Source: Cryptomeria japonica (taxonomy: Eukaryota > Streptophyta > Pinopsida > Cupressales > Cupressaceae). From it: DNA of 64,000 nt. Where the stretch lies: NCBI RefSeq assembly GCF_030272615.1, contig NC_081410.1, forward strand, positions 257,531,533-257,595,532. Reading direction: 5' to 3'. Numbering within the stretch: the first letter of the stretch is position 1; every line of letters begins with the position of its first letter. Below the pieces are notes generated by a model that was not told where the DNA came from, did no database searches, and saw only the letters and a program-made list of their open reading frames with translations. Shown piece after piece: positions 11,353 to 23,318 of this stretch. The position numbers and the translations under genes were made by a program.

Positions 11353-12861
11353 TGTTGGCAATATTACATTATTACAAACAATGAAAGATTGTGGACATTT
11401 CAATAAGGATATTGAGAAGGTTATTGATGATTATGGACATAACTGATTAAAGATGTTTTACTATCTTGATATTATTATTTTGTCATTGATGCCAAGAAAT
11501 TGATTTTCTAATTCAATATGATGTTGCCATATCTTGAGAAGTATGATATGAAGATTATAAAGAAGTCAGTAAAGACACAGGAAAGAATATGATGAATAAG
11601 GGGATAAGTTATTCAATGGGCAACTACTACTGAGTCAAACAATGATGATATCTTGATGTTTTAGATTGTTTTAACATCATACATATGTTGTAAAATGTAA
11701 AGGTTAATACTATACTATGTTATTAGGCAAATAACCTAGTTGATAAACCCTAAGGTTATCACTATCGGTTAATGAAGGCAGAATGTCTACTAAGTGAAGT
11801 TTAGTATTCATCGAGTTGTAACCGAGCTATAATAGAATGTATTAAATGTTTACATGTGATATTTAATGAAAGAAGCTGATGAGCTAGAGTGGATCAATGA
11901 TTGGTAAGCCATGGAAGAAGTTTGTTAACGAATCTAAGGCAATGGAAAGTTGGCAGGAAGATCTACAACTCAGATTGAACCGCATTACCCTAACACAAGT
12001 TCCAAGGTGAAAATACAAGTTCCAAGGTAGGGTAAAACATTTTCAGATCGAAAGATACATTGAACGTGGACAAGATTGAAGATCTGATGGCTATGATTGA
12101 TCATGGGAAATGTGATCAAGGAGATTAAGCAGTTACCTAATTGTTTATAAATAGGAAACTATTGATAAACAATGTATGCGAGCAAGTGTATGCACAAGGA
12201 TGCTACATAGTGATTACCAAGCACAGAAGCTTGAAGACCTGTTAGAATAACAGAGTATTGATGCCCAGCAGATAGACAAGATTAGTTCTATGTCTAGATT
12301 GTATTGAACAAATAGGAATCTGCTTTAGCATTTTAGATGTGAAGTTGCAGATAGATTTTCATTACTGTTATTTTGTGAAAGTGATAGGAAATCTCTTAAC
12401 TGAGTGGACTTAATAGTCTTATATGTAAATCCTCTAGCAAGGTGACATTCTGATTGAGTGTTTGAAATCCTTTGACAAGGTCACTTCTAACAAAGTGAAG
12501 ATCCTAATAGATCTGAGGTAAATCCCTTAACCGGGTCACATCTAGTAATGTGTTTGTAATCTTTAACAGGATTTGCTTTTAACTGAGCATACTCTAGAAG
12601 AGTATATTTCTTAGTGGGTCCGAAATCCCACAGTGGTTTTTCCCTATTTGGGTTTCCACGTTAAATCTGGTGTAATGAGGTTTATATTGTTCATATGCTT
12701 TTGAGTTTGCATGTTTGACAGTTTTTGGTTATATAACTGATATATGTGTTACCGAGGTTGAATTTGATGTTTTTATGGATGATTAAGTTTGTATGATTCA
12801 CCCCCCCCTCTCATCTTGTTGGGTATTGGATCTGTACTTATATTAGGTATCAGAACTATCA
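11353..12861 (+). repeat. 3' LTR of Copia element 2
   Basis: This 1509-bp LTR starts TGTTGGCAAT and ends GAACTATCA, collinear with 5082-6615. Its TATA box is at 12146-12153, its C run near 12801 has eight C rather than ten, and it has GGTTTTTCCC near 12637. Confidence 0.95.
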
Positions 12862-12866
12862 TTTAT
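12862..12866. repeat. Target-site duplication, right copy (TTTAT)
   Basis: This is an exact copy of 5077-5081 following the LTR end TATCA. Confidence 0.95.
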
Positions 12867-13536
12867 GTGGTTGGATCTTTGTTGGTTTTGCAATAGTTTA
12901 TCATTCCTTTTTCACACACACACACACACACTTATATAATACTAAGTATTTAGATATGTGCAAGAAAAATCATACTACAATATACTATGTTTTGACAAAC
13001 AAGAGAAGTCAAATATAACATATATTCAAAACATTTCATAGGACACCTCAAATAAATGCAAGATGGTATTTGTAGTGATTTTATTTATGTTGTATATGAA
13101 TGTTTATGAAGGATCATTAAGTAGATTTTTTTGCATTATATAATATATTTGTTGCAACTTCTTGCTTGATGTTTTAATTGTTTTATATGAATTATTACCA
13201 ATAATGTCCTATTCTTCAAAACCTTCGACATACATTTCAAAACATCAAATACCAATTATTTGTAGTATAGGAAGTAGGAGTAGATTAATACTTGTTGTTC
13301 ATGATTCAATATTGCAAATAAAGGATGAATCTTTAGTAAAATTAAATGTTACATTTTCTATGAATCATTTCCAACATGTCCCTAGACTCCCTACTTTGCC
13401 AAAGTCTATCAAGTTATAAATGAAACTATCTCAAGGAATTGTAGCACTACCATTATCAAACCTAACAAGAACCGTCCCATCTTAAAGGTATGGTATAGTG
13501 GAAGTAGTGATTCCTTATATGAAAGATGTCATATGG
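12867..13536. other. Noncoding AT-rich flank with a (CA)n tract
   Basis: A short (CA)n run sits near 12914-12930. The open frame at 13162-13419 (SSKPSTYISKHQIPIIC, then HVPRLP) faintly recalls the protease to pre-integrase part of Copia pol. It has no conserved catalytic motif and is not called a gene. Confidence 0.4.
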
Positions 13537-13855
13537 AATGTATGTATGTGTGTATGTATGTATGTATGGATGTATGTATGTATGTATGTATGTATGTACA
13601 TATGTACGTACGTACGTATGTATGTATGTATGTATGTATGTATGTCTGTATGTATGTATGTATTCATATGTGCATATATACCTATATATGTATATGTATG
13701 TATGCATATGTACATCTATATATATATATGCATGAATGTATGTATGTATGCATGCATGCATGCATGTATGTATGTATGTATGTATGCATGTATATGTACA
13801 TATATACATATATATGTATGTATGTATATGTACATATATACATGTGTGTGTGTGT
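13537..13855. repeat. (TATG)n microsatellite with ACGT, GCAT and TATA interruptions
   Basis: About 320 bp of TATG repeats, interrupted by an ACGT block (near 13605-13620), blocks of alternating TATA (near 13720), GCAT blocks (near 13750-13765) and a terminal GT run. Because no TATG-phase codon is a stop in several frames, the tract produces long artificial open frames on both strands. Confidence 0.95.
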
Positions 13856-15303
13856 ACAATAAGCAATCATTAGTCATATTCAAAACACTTAGAGCAGTCA
13901 TAGAGATCTTTCTAGATGACAATGGTTGATAATTGCATTAGAGGTCATTAACTCCACAAAGTATAGATCAAGCATTATAGAAAACTTCAAGTTCATTCAG
14001 CAAATACAATGCGAAGAAAAAGATCACAACTTCAACAAGATGAAGGTAGCATCAAGTTTAAAGAGAAAAGTCTTCTATCAAACAACATAAAGGCTAACAA
14101 TAATTCACAACCCAAGCATCTAAAGCTCACAAACCTATAACTATTATGTATAGAGTATAAGTATGATTAGGATGGCCTTGAGAGAAGAGATTGCATACCC
14201 TGTCATGGTTAGAAGTCATGGATATAAAAGGCATAGATCTAGTGGAAAGAAGAGAAAAAAAGGTATGAGTATGAACCATGATTAGAAAGTCATTATGACT
14301 CAGAATTGTCAACAATTCCAAATAAAGATAGTAATATTGAAGCTCTGAGATAGTCATATTGTCTTTCTCAGTGATTGAAGACATAGTGTTACAGTTCTAG
14401 GAGCATTAAAAAAGGAAATCAAGCCTTTGAAAGATTTTTTTAATCTTAGTCTATAAAGGCCTAAGAACAGTATTGATAGTGAATATAGATAGCCAACACA
14501 AGGTATTGTTACCTTGTTATAGATATTAATACACAGTCCTTAGCCATAATACTCATGCCAAGAACAACAATGACATTTACAATCATAAGATATCTCACAA
14601 GTACAATCAATTGTCAAAGAAAGGGAAGACAGTCCATGGTGTAAAAAAAAAACCATCCTATAGCTAAGTCTATCCTTCATCACTAGTCAAAAGTTGTGCA
14701 TGTGCAGATATAAATGATCAAAGGGGATAGTAAAAGGACTAAAGTAGAAAAATACTATACTTGTGACAAAGCTATTCACTGTAAAAAATACAAATTTAAG
14801 CCCTATCCTAGAGAAATCAATGCCATATATCAATACAAACAATGCTTAAGATATAGTACACAAAGATGGCCAAGATAAGGGTTTGAAGCATAGTATGAGC
14901 ATTAAGAAGACAAAATTCAATGACCTATTTTTTGGATTCAATAAGACAATCACAGGTAGTAAGACTTTGTCACAGTTATAGTAATATCAGTAGCAGATCA
15001 GAATATAGATGCGGTCATGATGAACATTAAATCTTGAAGTTGCCAACTATAAAAAAACCATTTCCAAATAATGAAGTCTTTTGAACTTGAGATATTTTGT
15101 ATTAAATCAAAATCCTACACCTTTTGAAGACTCAATAAAAATTCAAGGGATAGTCATAAGTCCTTATTTCATGCAAACCACATAAGAAGGACTCTCAAGT
15201 AATAAAGATATCATGTATCAATTAAGATTTATAAAAGAAGGGATCTCCGAGTAAAAGAACAACAGTATAGGTGCATTTCAAGACTTCCCATGAATGAAGT
15301 ACC

Positions 15304-18300
15304 TATTTCTTATTTTCACCTTCAACTCAATTAGGCAAAGATGGAACAGTGTGTACAATAGATGGTGATCACTATTAAGAAACAAAGAGCTTAAGTTCAT
15401 TAAAGCAATTACAAAGGCTATTTGTTTACAGAAACATTGAGATGCACATAACAAATGATCACAATCCTAGAAGTGTCATGAAAAGAACATGAAATATGTG
15501 CTAAGAGTTTATAAAAATATAAGTTGCTATCAACTAAAGCACTTAATTCATTGCAAATATTCATAAGCAACAAAGAATATACAATGGAACATAAAGAATT
15601 GTTTTCTTTAATGATGAATATTAAAGGTACAATGTCCCACACAAGCCATGGGAAATGACTAAAGAAATGCATTATAAAATAAAACAATGCATTATAAAAG
15701 AAAACAATGCATACAAAAATGAAGCATAAGAGAAAATGGATGTGTCATTAGCTATAATGAAAAATCCCATAGTTGAGTGTTGACGAATCCCACAGTTGAG
15801 TGTTGACGAATCCCACAATTGAGTGTTGCATTTCTAGTGTTAGTTTGCTTCGCCATCTAGGAATACCTGCAAGGAGATCAGAGAGATTGTCTTAGAAGCT
15901 CGAGATTCCAAATCTAATCTTAAACATCATCAAAAGATACACAGTCTACTTTCATAATGCATCATATCAGCTATGTAATCATTACATGAATCAAAGAGGA
16001 AAATAGAACAAATCAAAATTCATTTTTTTATCTAACATGTTTTTTCATTGTGCAAGTACAGGTTTGATATCCATCATTGAGAAATTTTACATTCACATTG
16101 GTATCATAAGCTACAACATGTGGGGTAAAATAGGCTCCTACAAGGGTTGAGCCCATCATGTAATTATTTATGCTATTATTATTGGCAGATATTTAGTGTG
16201 ATATCCTACATGACATAGTGATTCAATCAAACATGAATTTATCATTCATAGCAATGAAATGGTGAGTTCATTGATATAAATAACAAATTGATGCTCAATG
16301 GGACCAAGGTTTCATGAAAGATAGAAATACTCACCAATGACATTTTTATAGATGATCACAACCACTATCAAATATAGTGAGCTTATGCTACATAGTGATT
16401 TATAACACTTTATATGGCAAAAAGGGATGTGAATACAATCCTCAATAAAGTACAAACAAACTGAGGAGCACTCAAAGACCAAGGTATGTAATACAAAGAT
16501 CAGTATGCATACAATATATGAGCAACACCCTTCATTGATCACAATACAGTGAGTGAAGCAACCATGACAAGAAGATAGTCACATAGCAACCTAGTGGTCT
16601 GAACATAGAAAAATAGCAGCATAAAGGTTTAAGATTTGAACACATCTCTTTGGGAATCATTCATGCACAATAGATAAAGGACAAAATCTATTTATAGATC
16701 AACATTGTTTAAAAGATCAGAGATATTGGAAGGTCAAATTTATTCATCAAGAAGATAGACCCCTGCCAAAAGAGTAAATATTAGTGATATTGCTAAAAAG
16801 CAGCTCTGAATCACTTTCAAGCTTATAGAGATTAATTACAGGCCTTAAAACAATGATGATAGATAAAACCATAAATTTTTTTATGAACAACCCATATGTG
16901 ACAGACTCATGAAATTCAAAAGGAGAGATACAAACAATGAGCATAAGGTCCTAGGTCATCACCGAGATAGAGCTACAGCAAACCACAAAGGTCATGATCT
17001 AGGGCATATGTCTATAAGGAGCAGTACATTGATGATGACAATCAAAGGAGTCACCCAACACTCAAAGTAGCAGTAAGAACTTAGGGGTATAGTAAGAATA
17101 TCCATAAAAGTCAACTTCAAAAGGCAGAGAGCTCTCCAAAAGTAAAGATGCAGTCTTTAGGAATAAAGAAGATAGTCATAAACCTTTGAGAAATTCCACA
17201 TAAGCATCCCCAACAATGTTTTGATAGTGGTAGCAATAGATTATTGAATCCAAGTTACAGCTATCAAAGACATATAGACAGTGAATAGAGAAGACAACCA
17301 TTTAGCAAAGCCTTTGGTTTGGTCATATCCAATAGAGAAGTCTCTTCTTACAGAGAACAGTCCAAGATGCATAATGATAATCATTGAAAACAACCTCATA
17401 CATTAATGCAACACCAAAATATTGATTATGGAGATTGCACACGGTCATAAGCATGCCATGATTTTGTCATGAGGACAAAAATCCTATACAAAGAGTCCTC
17501 ATACAAAAGAATTTCAATGAATTTCTCAGAGACAGTTTTGTGAATATCATGGCCAAAGTAGTATCAGTCCTTAATACATACAGTCAGTGACAATCACAGA
17601 GGAAAATGAACAAAGTGCCAAAGAATGGTCAATAGATCAAAAGCCTTAACTAAGATTAGAAGAAGCCCAAGATGGTGTAACTGTTAGAAGGGCATGACAG
17701 TAAAACAAACACAAAAGTCCTGAGAGATCACAACCAATAAAAATACTTTATATAATCATGTGCTCTCAATTGGATCAGAGTAGAAAATGACAAGACAAAG
17801 GGCATATATGACATAATTAGCCAAAATAAGGATCACTGAGACAAAATAGACCAAATCATATTGATAGTATATAGTCCTAGAGACAAGAGTTAAAGGACAG
17901 TAATCAACACTTAATAGTGAAATGTATCAGAACACACAATAGGCGGTTTTGAGTCCTAAAATAGTAAGTGAAGCATGAGGACAAGTTTATATCCCAAAAA
18001 TAGGATATGGATCATGGGGGTCATAGAGAAGCACATGATGAATGTGCTACATCAAACAATTAATGAGGAAAGAGCAATACACAATCATCTGCAACAATCA
18101 AATTCAGTCACCTTAAGGCAAAACAATTATAACAATCCTAAGCCTCTATGAAAGAATAGTAGATAGTGATAAAGAAAAAATAGACCTTGAGATATGCCTT
18201 GTGAACACAACATAGAAGAGCACAAGAGGAGCACATTAATAGTATAAAATTAAATAATCAAATGATCTCTAAGGGTAGTGAAAACAATCATAGTCATAGT

Positions 18301-19999
18301 GCAGGATTTGAAAATATTCATGATTAAAGTAGTTCCAGGTCTAGAAAATGATGCAACTTCATTCTTGTAGAGGGAAATGATTAGATTCCATTATACAAAG
18401 CACAAAACTCATGGCATCCACCAAAGAGTAGTCAACAATGTAAATCAGCCCAAGTAACCCCTAAATTCTTTACTATGAACATGATCTCAGATCTACAAAC
18501 AGTGAATAGTCCTGATGTTTGCTACAACAAATGAAAAACTAGTGTACAAAAAGATGATATCAAAATCATCAATGTACAAATTAACAGTCCAATATAGCAG
18601 TGTGGAGCCAAAAAAAAATGATTATGCTGCCAAATGGAAATAAACCATACTCAGAAGGAGCTCTTTCAAAGTAGAAAGGGCTTACCAACATTGGCTTCCA
18701 TATGCACAGGATCTGCATTTAAAATTTTTCTAGTAAAACCTCCAGAAACCTTCATGGCGATGCAATACCACAGTGAAATAAAGCAAAGATACAACAAATG
18801 AGGAATGAAATGAATGGTGGTTCCTTTATTTTAGGGTTTTATTCACCCTAAAGTGTATTTGATTAACTTGGGAATTTTTGCCTATATTCATTTCCATTTT
18901 ATTCTTCCTTGCATCACATTTTTCCACAACTTAGCGTCAAATTTCTTACGAAAGAATATTGCTAAGTGATATAATGTTTTTCACTTTAAGCATATACCCT
19001 TGAGAAACAGTCAAAAAAGGTTATTAAAGATTATTGTTGTAAAATTGATGAAGGGGAGATGATATAGGGAAGTTAGGAACAAATGGAGACAAGTGGGGCA
19101 TATCTAGGGGCTCTTTATGGGTCAGTTTGAGGATGTTAAGTACTTTCTGAGGAGTCTTCATGTTTGACAAGGTCACATTTGACTTTTTCCACACATGGGA
19201 GCTCTTTTGAAGAAGTTTCAATTGCTATTTTTGGGGATTTTTGGAGGTATCCGACCCAAGAAGTTTTTAGTTGCTATTTTCATTTAGCTGTTTGAAAAAG
19301 CATAAGTATTCTTCAACCTTCATTTTTGAAGTTAATTCTTACTATTTTCACTTCATGCAACTTGTAATTTGTAGAGTTCTTTTTGTAGAAGGGAATAGTT
19401 TGTGACTCATTTTTCAGAGAGTAATACAACATTGTAACACCTTTTGACAATAATAGAACATTGTTAGCATTCTCTTTTTTTTGAAATTGTGTTTAGTGAT
19501 TGATGTGATGTCTTTATCCTGATAATTGTGTCTCATAGTAGTACCTTTATGTAGAATTACATATATATTTGCAGGTTATAAGTTGTGCTAGTAATATAAT
19601 CAGTCTTAAGTTGTGAGAAAAACATCATTTCTCCTACTAGGATAGTGAGTATTTAGTCTTCTTATAAATTGTTGATGCAAAGTTTATGAGTTTTGAGTTG
19701 TGCAAGAGCAAGCTTTTGTTACTGGTTTTCTATGTGTTGCTATTTGTATAAAGTTTATAAACTAATTTGGTGCATCACCTTTAGGATTAAGTTTCATTTA
19801 CATGTTTTTTCCTCCTTACTCTTTCCTCTGCAAAGTCATTAGTAAGATAGATTTAGGTTAAGTATCAAGGGAGTCGGCCCTTTCTCTGGAGATCCATTCT
19901 CACTACAAGTTTCCTATAGCCTGAGAATGTTCCCATGTGTCACAAGCCTACTGAGTTGATAGCTTAGCAAAGGGTGTAGGTTTAAGTGCTAACAATACC
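15304..19999. other. 4.7-kb segment present only in copy A
   Basis: This noncoding, A-rich sequence is bordered by TACC at 15300-15303 and 19996-19999. Copy B has a single TACC at 27225-27228, followed directly by CTTGAGG as at 20001. This fits either a deletion in copy B at 4-bp microhomology or an insertion in copy A with a 4-bp duplication. No terminal inverted repeats or coding domains are seen. Confidence 0.6.
15668..15829. repeat. Short tandem repeats (21 bp x2, then 23 bp x3)
   Basis: Near 15668-15710 a 21-bp unit with ATGCATTATAAAA is repeated. At 15763, 15786 and 15809 three 23-bp units start (AATCCCATAGTTGAGTGTTG and two near copies). Both are local duplications inside the copy-A-only segment. 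Confidence 0.85.
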
Positions 20000-21118
20000 A
20001 CTTGAGGCTCTCTTTGATGCAGTTATCCTTCAGTTTGCATCACTTTAGAGCCCTATTTTGCATGATATTGAATCAATTTTGATCTTAGTAACCAAGGAGG
20101 CATAAAACAACTCATGCAATAGTTCATGCCTATAAAAAAGGAGATTTTAAAGAATTTATAATAGTTCTACATCAACTTAAGACTCCACATGCACGCCCCA
20201 TCAATCAAGGAGAAGTTTGGCCCCACCTACACTTAATTTATGGAGTTTTGCATTCTTTTATGCATACTTTTCAAATAAATTCAACCTAACAAAGTCTCCT
20301 CATGTAGAGTTTAAAGATTAAAGCAAAATAAAGAAATAAAGCACTCAGCTATCTTTAGTTCTGCGAAGGCACATCAGCTCAACCCTTCTTTTTAAGACTT
20401 TCTCTATAAGTCTATTTTTCTCCTCCTTTCTTAGGGAGTTCTTTTCTTTTTCCAACTTGTATTGTAGCCTTTGCAAAGCTATTTCAGGCTGAAAAATGCA
20501 ATTGTAACTCATCTTTTTCAATTCTAGAAGCATTGTAATAGAATTCCTTTCAGTATTCAATAAAGAAGCATCATTATTTCTCAAATGTTTTCTAATTTTC
20601 ATTATTGTTACGAGTGATTTGATATGTTTTTTGTGTTTTCCCTTCAAAAAACATCTAAATATGTCTCATTTATGCAATGATAGGGTTAGGGATTTCATGT
20701 AAATGCAGGTTACAAGCTGTGTTAGATTGCTAAAAGTAGTTTGTAGTTGTGAAACTCAGGTTTCCTTCACACAAACGCTGAAACAAGAGGCCTTCTTGTG
20801 AAATATTTATGTATTTCTTGATTTTTCTGAGTTGTGATCATAAAAGCCTCTTTAATTGAGTCTAATTATGATTTTATGATGGCAAATGGAATTACAGCGT
20901 TTGGTGCATCATCTCCTCTTAGGATAGATTTAGATTTTAGTTATCCTTCTATCCCTTTACCTAGAAAGTCATTTTTAGGAGGTTCATCAAGGTGAACCAA
21001 CTCGCACTAGAGATTCACCTTCAATTTGAGCAACCCACGAATCGAATGTGTTTCCATGTTTCATAGGATTGTTGAGATTTTAGCTTAAGAATCATAGTCT
21101 AATCATGACAATAGTTTT

Positions 21119-21136
21119 TTGCACACCCGGTGGGAC
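21119..21136 (+). other. Possible primer-binding-site region of the LARD-like element
   Basis: TTGCACACCCGGTGGGAC occurs just after the end of copy A homology and before the gag-like frame. CCCGGTGGGAC-type sequences are common at the start of plant Gypsy internal regions. The offset from the repeat end (about 6-8 bp) is larger than usual, so the call is tentative. Confidence 0.3.
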
Positions 21137-21363
21137 AGTTTGAACATTTTTAAGTTCAAAGCTTTTCTATACAATTCTAATTTTTGGTGTGAAAATCAGT
21201 ATTTTTGGCCTTTGGAGGTGAGATTAACACACACACTTGGCAACTCTAAGCTCAAATCTACTGGTTTCAACAGTCTAGGTGCTAGTATGTACATAAGACA
21301 AATTTGATTTGTCCTTATTTATGAGATTTTCTATGAATTTGCAGCATATATGAATGTTCTAAG

Positions 21364-23318
21364 ATGTCTTCTTTTCATAGAAAACCATGTTATTACCCCC
21401 CATATCATGAGAACACTTCTCCTACTCCCTCTTATCAACCATATCCCAATAACCACAATGCTAGTTTTAGTTCAAATAGCTCTGTTACAACAAGTAATCA
21501 ACATACTTATCATACTTTCCACCCACCCAACCCTGCTCAATCTTCTTGGTAGCCTAACCAAGCCTATAACTAGACTCAAGAAGCCCCTTTTCTTCCAAAT
21601 CAACAAGATCACATTCCCAACCAACTCCAAAATGAAAATTTTGGAGTTAATGAAATAAAAAGTATATTGCAAGGCTTCAAAGAGAAAATGAAGGAGATCA
21701 AAAGACAACATAAATAGAATGACTTAGATTTTCAAGCTTATCTTAATGAACAACAAGATGAGTGGGCTCATCAAGCGTATATACATGAGTAGGAGGAGTT
21801 GACTCATCAAGACCAATTCTATAAGCAATATTTGGTGATGCAATAGAAGCAACATGAGGAAAATATTGCAAAGGAGTTAGTTGCACAAAAAAAAGAAATA
21901 TGAAGAAGATCAAGAAAGGGAGTTAGTTGCACAAAAAGAGAAACATGAAGAGAGACTAACAACTACAAAATGAGAGTTGATGAAGATTTTTCATGTTGTA
22001 TTACAAGAGGTAGAGGCACCATCAACTCCTTCTCCTTCATTGCATGAACCTGTATCTAAGCAAAAAGCTAATCTTGCTTGCGTGTTTTGAAATCCATTTT
22101 TTGAAATGGGTAATTCCTATGTTCAACACATTATGCTTTATACCAAATGCACCACATGTTAAACCTACAATCTTTGAAGACCAACTTCTCCAAGAGCCTA
22201 TTTGCGTTCCAACAACCCAAGAAATTGATCTAGTATATCCTATTGTTTTCTAGGAGAGTTGTCATACTGAACAGAGCATGCTGGATAAACGAAGTATAAA
22301 GAAATAAAATGGTAACCAATAGGAGGTATTGCCTGATTTATTCAATGAACTTCCACTTTTTGTTGAAGAAGAAGAGGTTGTGCCATGTTCAATACCAACA
22401 AACAATCCAAGACAAGAAGATTAAGGTGTCAAGGAAGGTAAACATGATAAGGTTTTTGTTTTCTTAATTGATGAGCTTCCTTGTTTCAATGATCAAGATA
22501 AAGAAGACAAGACAAGCTTGGGACAACAAGAAGATAGCCTAATTTTGAAGGATGAAGAGATGGAAATGGAGCAAGTTTTTAGTCAAGGTCGTAAAGTTGA
22601 AATACAAAATTTTATTTCTGAAAAACAAGAGTTGGCTGGTCAAGGTAAAAGCTTTGATATTTTTGATATTTGGGATAGCAATTAAGAAGATAACTGTAAT
22701 GAGAGCATGTTCTTAAACATGATTGAAATTTTTTTCTCAAAGCTTGATGCTAAGCCTCCAATGCCTAGATCAAAAAAATGTGAGAAGGATATTATTGATG
22801 TCTCAACAAAGATTGGAAAGAGCTGCAATGAAGTCCAAGTAAGTCCTATTATGTAGAAAACCAAAGAAGACATAGATGAAGACAAGTTTTGGGATGATTT
22901 GGAAATATTTTGTTCAAATATGGAGGATAAGACAACATCTTTTGAAGGGGTAAATCATCAGCTGGATGAAGAGGTTGTTTCCAACCAACAAGTTGACATT
23001 AAAGAGCTAATCTATGAGGAAAAGATCTGTATTAAAGCTCCAAAATTTTCCTTCTCAAGAGGCTACCCAATTAGATTCTTATCTAGAGTTGAAGCCAGCA
23101 AAGCAATACCAATCATGCATTCACTTGAATATGAGCAAGTAGATGAAGATGATCAACCTTCACTCACCTATCCACAAGAGGAAGTTGGCATGAATAATAA
23201 GCACAAAGAGGTAGGTGATTGCAATTTTACTCTTGATGGTATTTATCAACATATAATGCATCCCAAATTGGGCAAAAAAGGGTCTTATTTTAGAAAACTA
23301 GTGAATGGCCTTGTTTGA
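21364..23318 (+). pseudogene. Decayed gag-like frame of the LARD-like element
   Basis: No named domain is recognised. The frame starts at ATG 21364 with a Ser/Asn/Pro/Tyr-rich head (MSSFHRKPCYYPPYHENTSP). After a TAG it continues in the same frame with a charged, Gln/Glu/Lys-rich, probably coiled-coil part (EIKSILQGFKEKMKEIKRQH, NEQQDEWAHQAY, KQYLVMQ, KQHEENIAKELVAQ). TAG stops sit where Gln would fit. Later parts are acidic, and the last open stretch is 22899-23318 (139 codons, ending GSYFRKLVNGLV). No zinc knuckle, protease or RT is visible. The position between two large direct repeats suggests a retroelement gag or LARD remnant, but a dead host gene cannot be excluded. Confidence 0.45.

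Larger units (their letters stand above)
5082..12861 (+). mobile_element. Complete but inactive Ty1/Copia element 2
   Basis: A 7780-bp plus-strand element with all structural landmarks: 5' LTR (5082-6615), PBS (6618-6629), gag, protease, integrase, RT and RNase H in Copia order, PPT (11341-11352), 3' LTR (11353-12861), TG...CA ends and a perfect TTTAT duplication. The first 145 bp of the two LTRs differ at six positions by my own alignment, so the insertion is not recent. Frameshifts, several in-frame stops and a changed RT active site make it non-autonomous. Confidence 0.95.
13856..21113 (+). repeat. Large direct repeat, copy A (candidate 5' long terminal part of a LARD-like element)
   Basis: 13856-15303 is collinear with 25780-27228, and 20001 to about 21113 is collinear with 27229-28127 plus 32032-32238. 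Between these blocks copy A holds 4.7 kb (15304-19999) that copy B lacks. Both copies lie in the same orientation around a decayed gag-like frame, as LTRs of a very long element would. The left edge abuts the microsatellite, so the true start is unknown. No TG end was identified. Confidence 0.6.

Noticed and set aside
13162-13419. Possible Copia protease/pre-integrase fragment
   Set aside because: Only short phrases (ISKHQIPIIC, HVPRLP) are suggestive; no DSG or zinc residues, so not called.
13462-13929. Long open frames on both strands (up to 143 codons, Tyr/Cys/Met/Val or His/Ile/Thr-rich)
   Set aside because: They are translations of the TATG microsatellite in different phases and have no gene character.
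20345-20647. Lys/Arg-rich minus-strand open frame
   Set aside because: It lies in the non-coding large repeat; the matching part of copy B (27560-27850) is shifted and broken.
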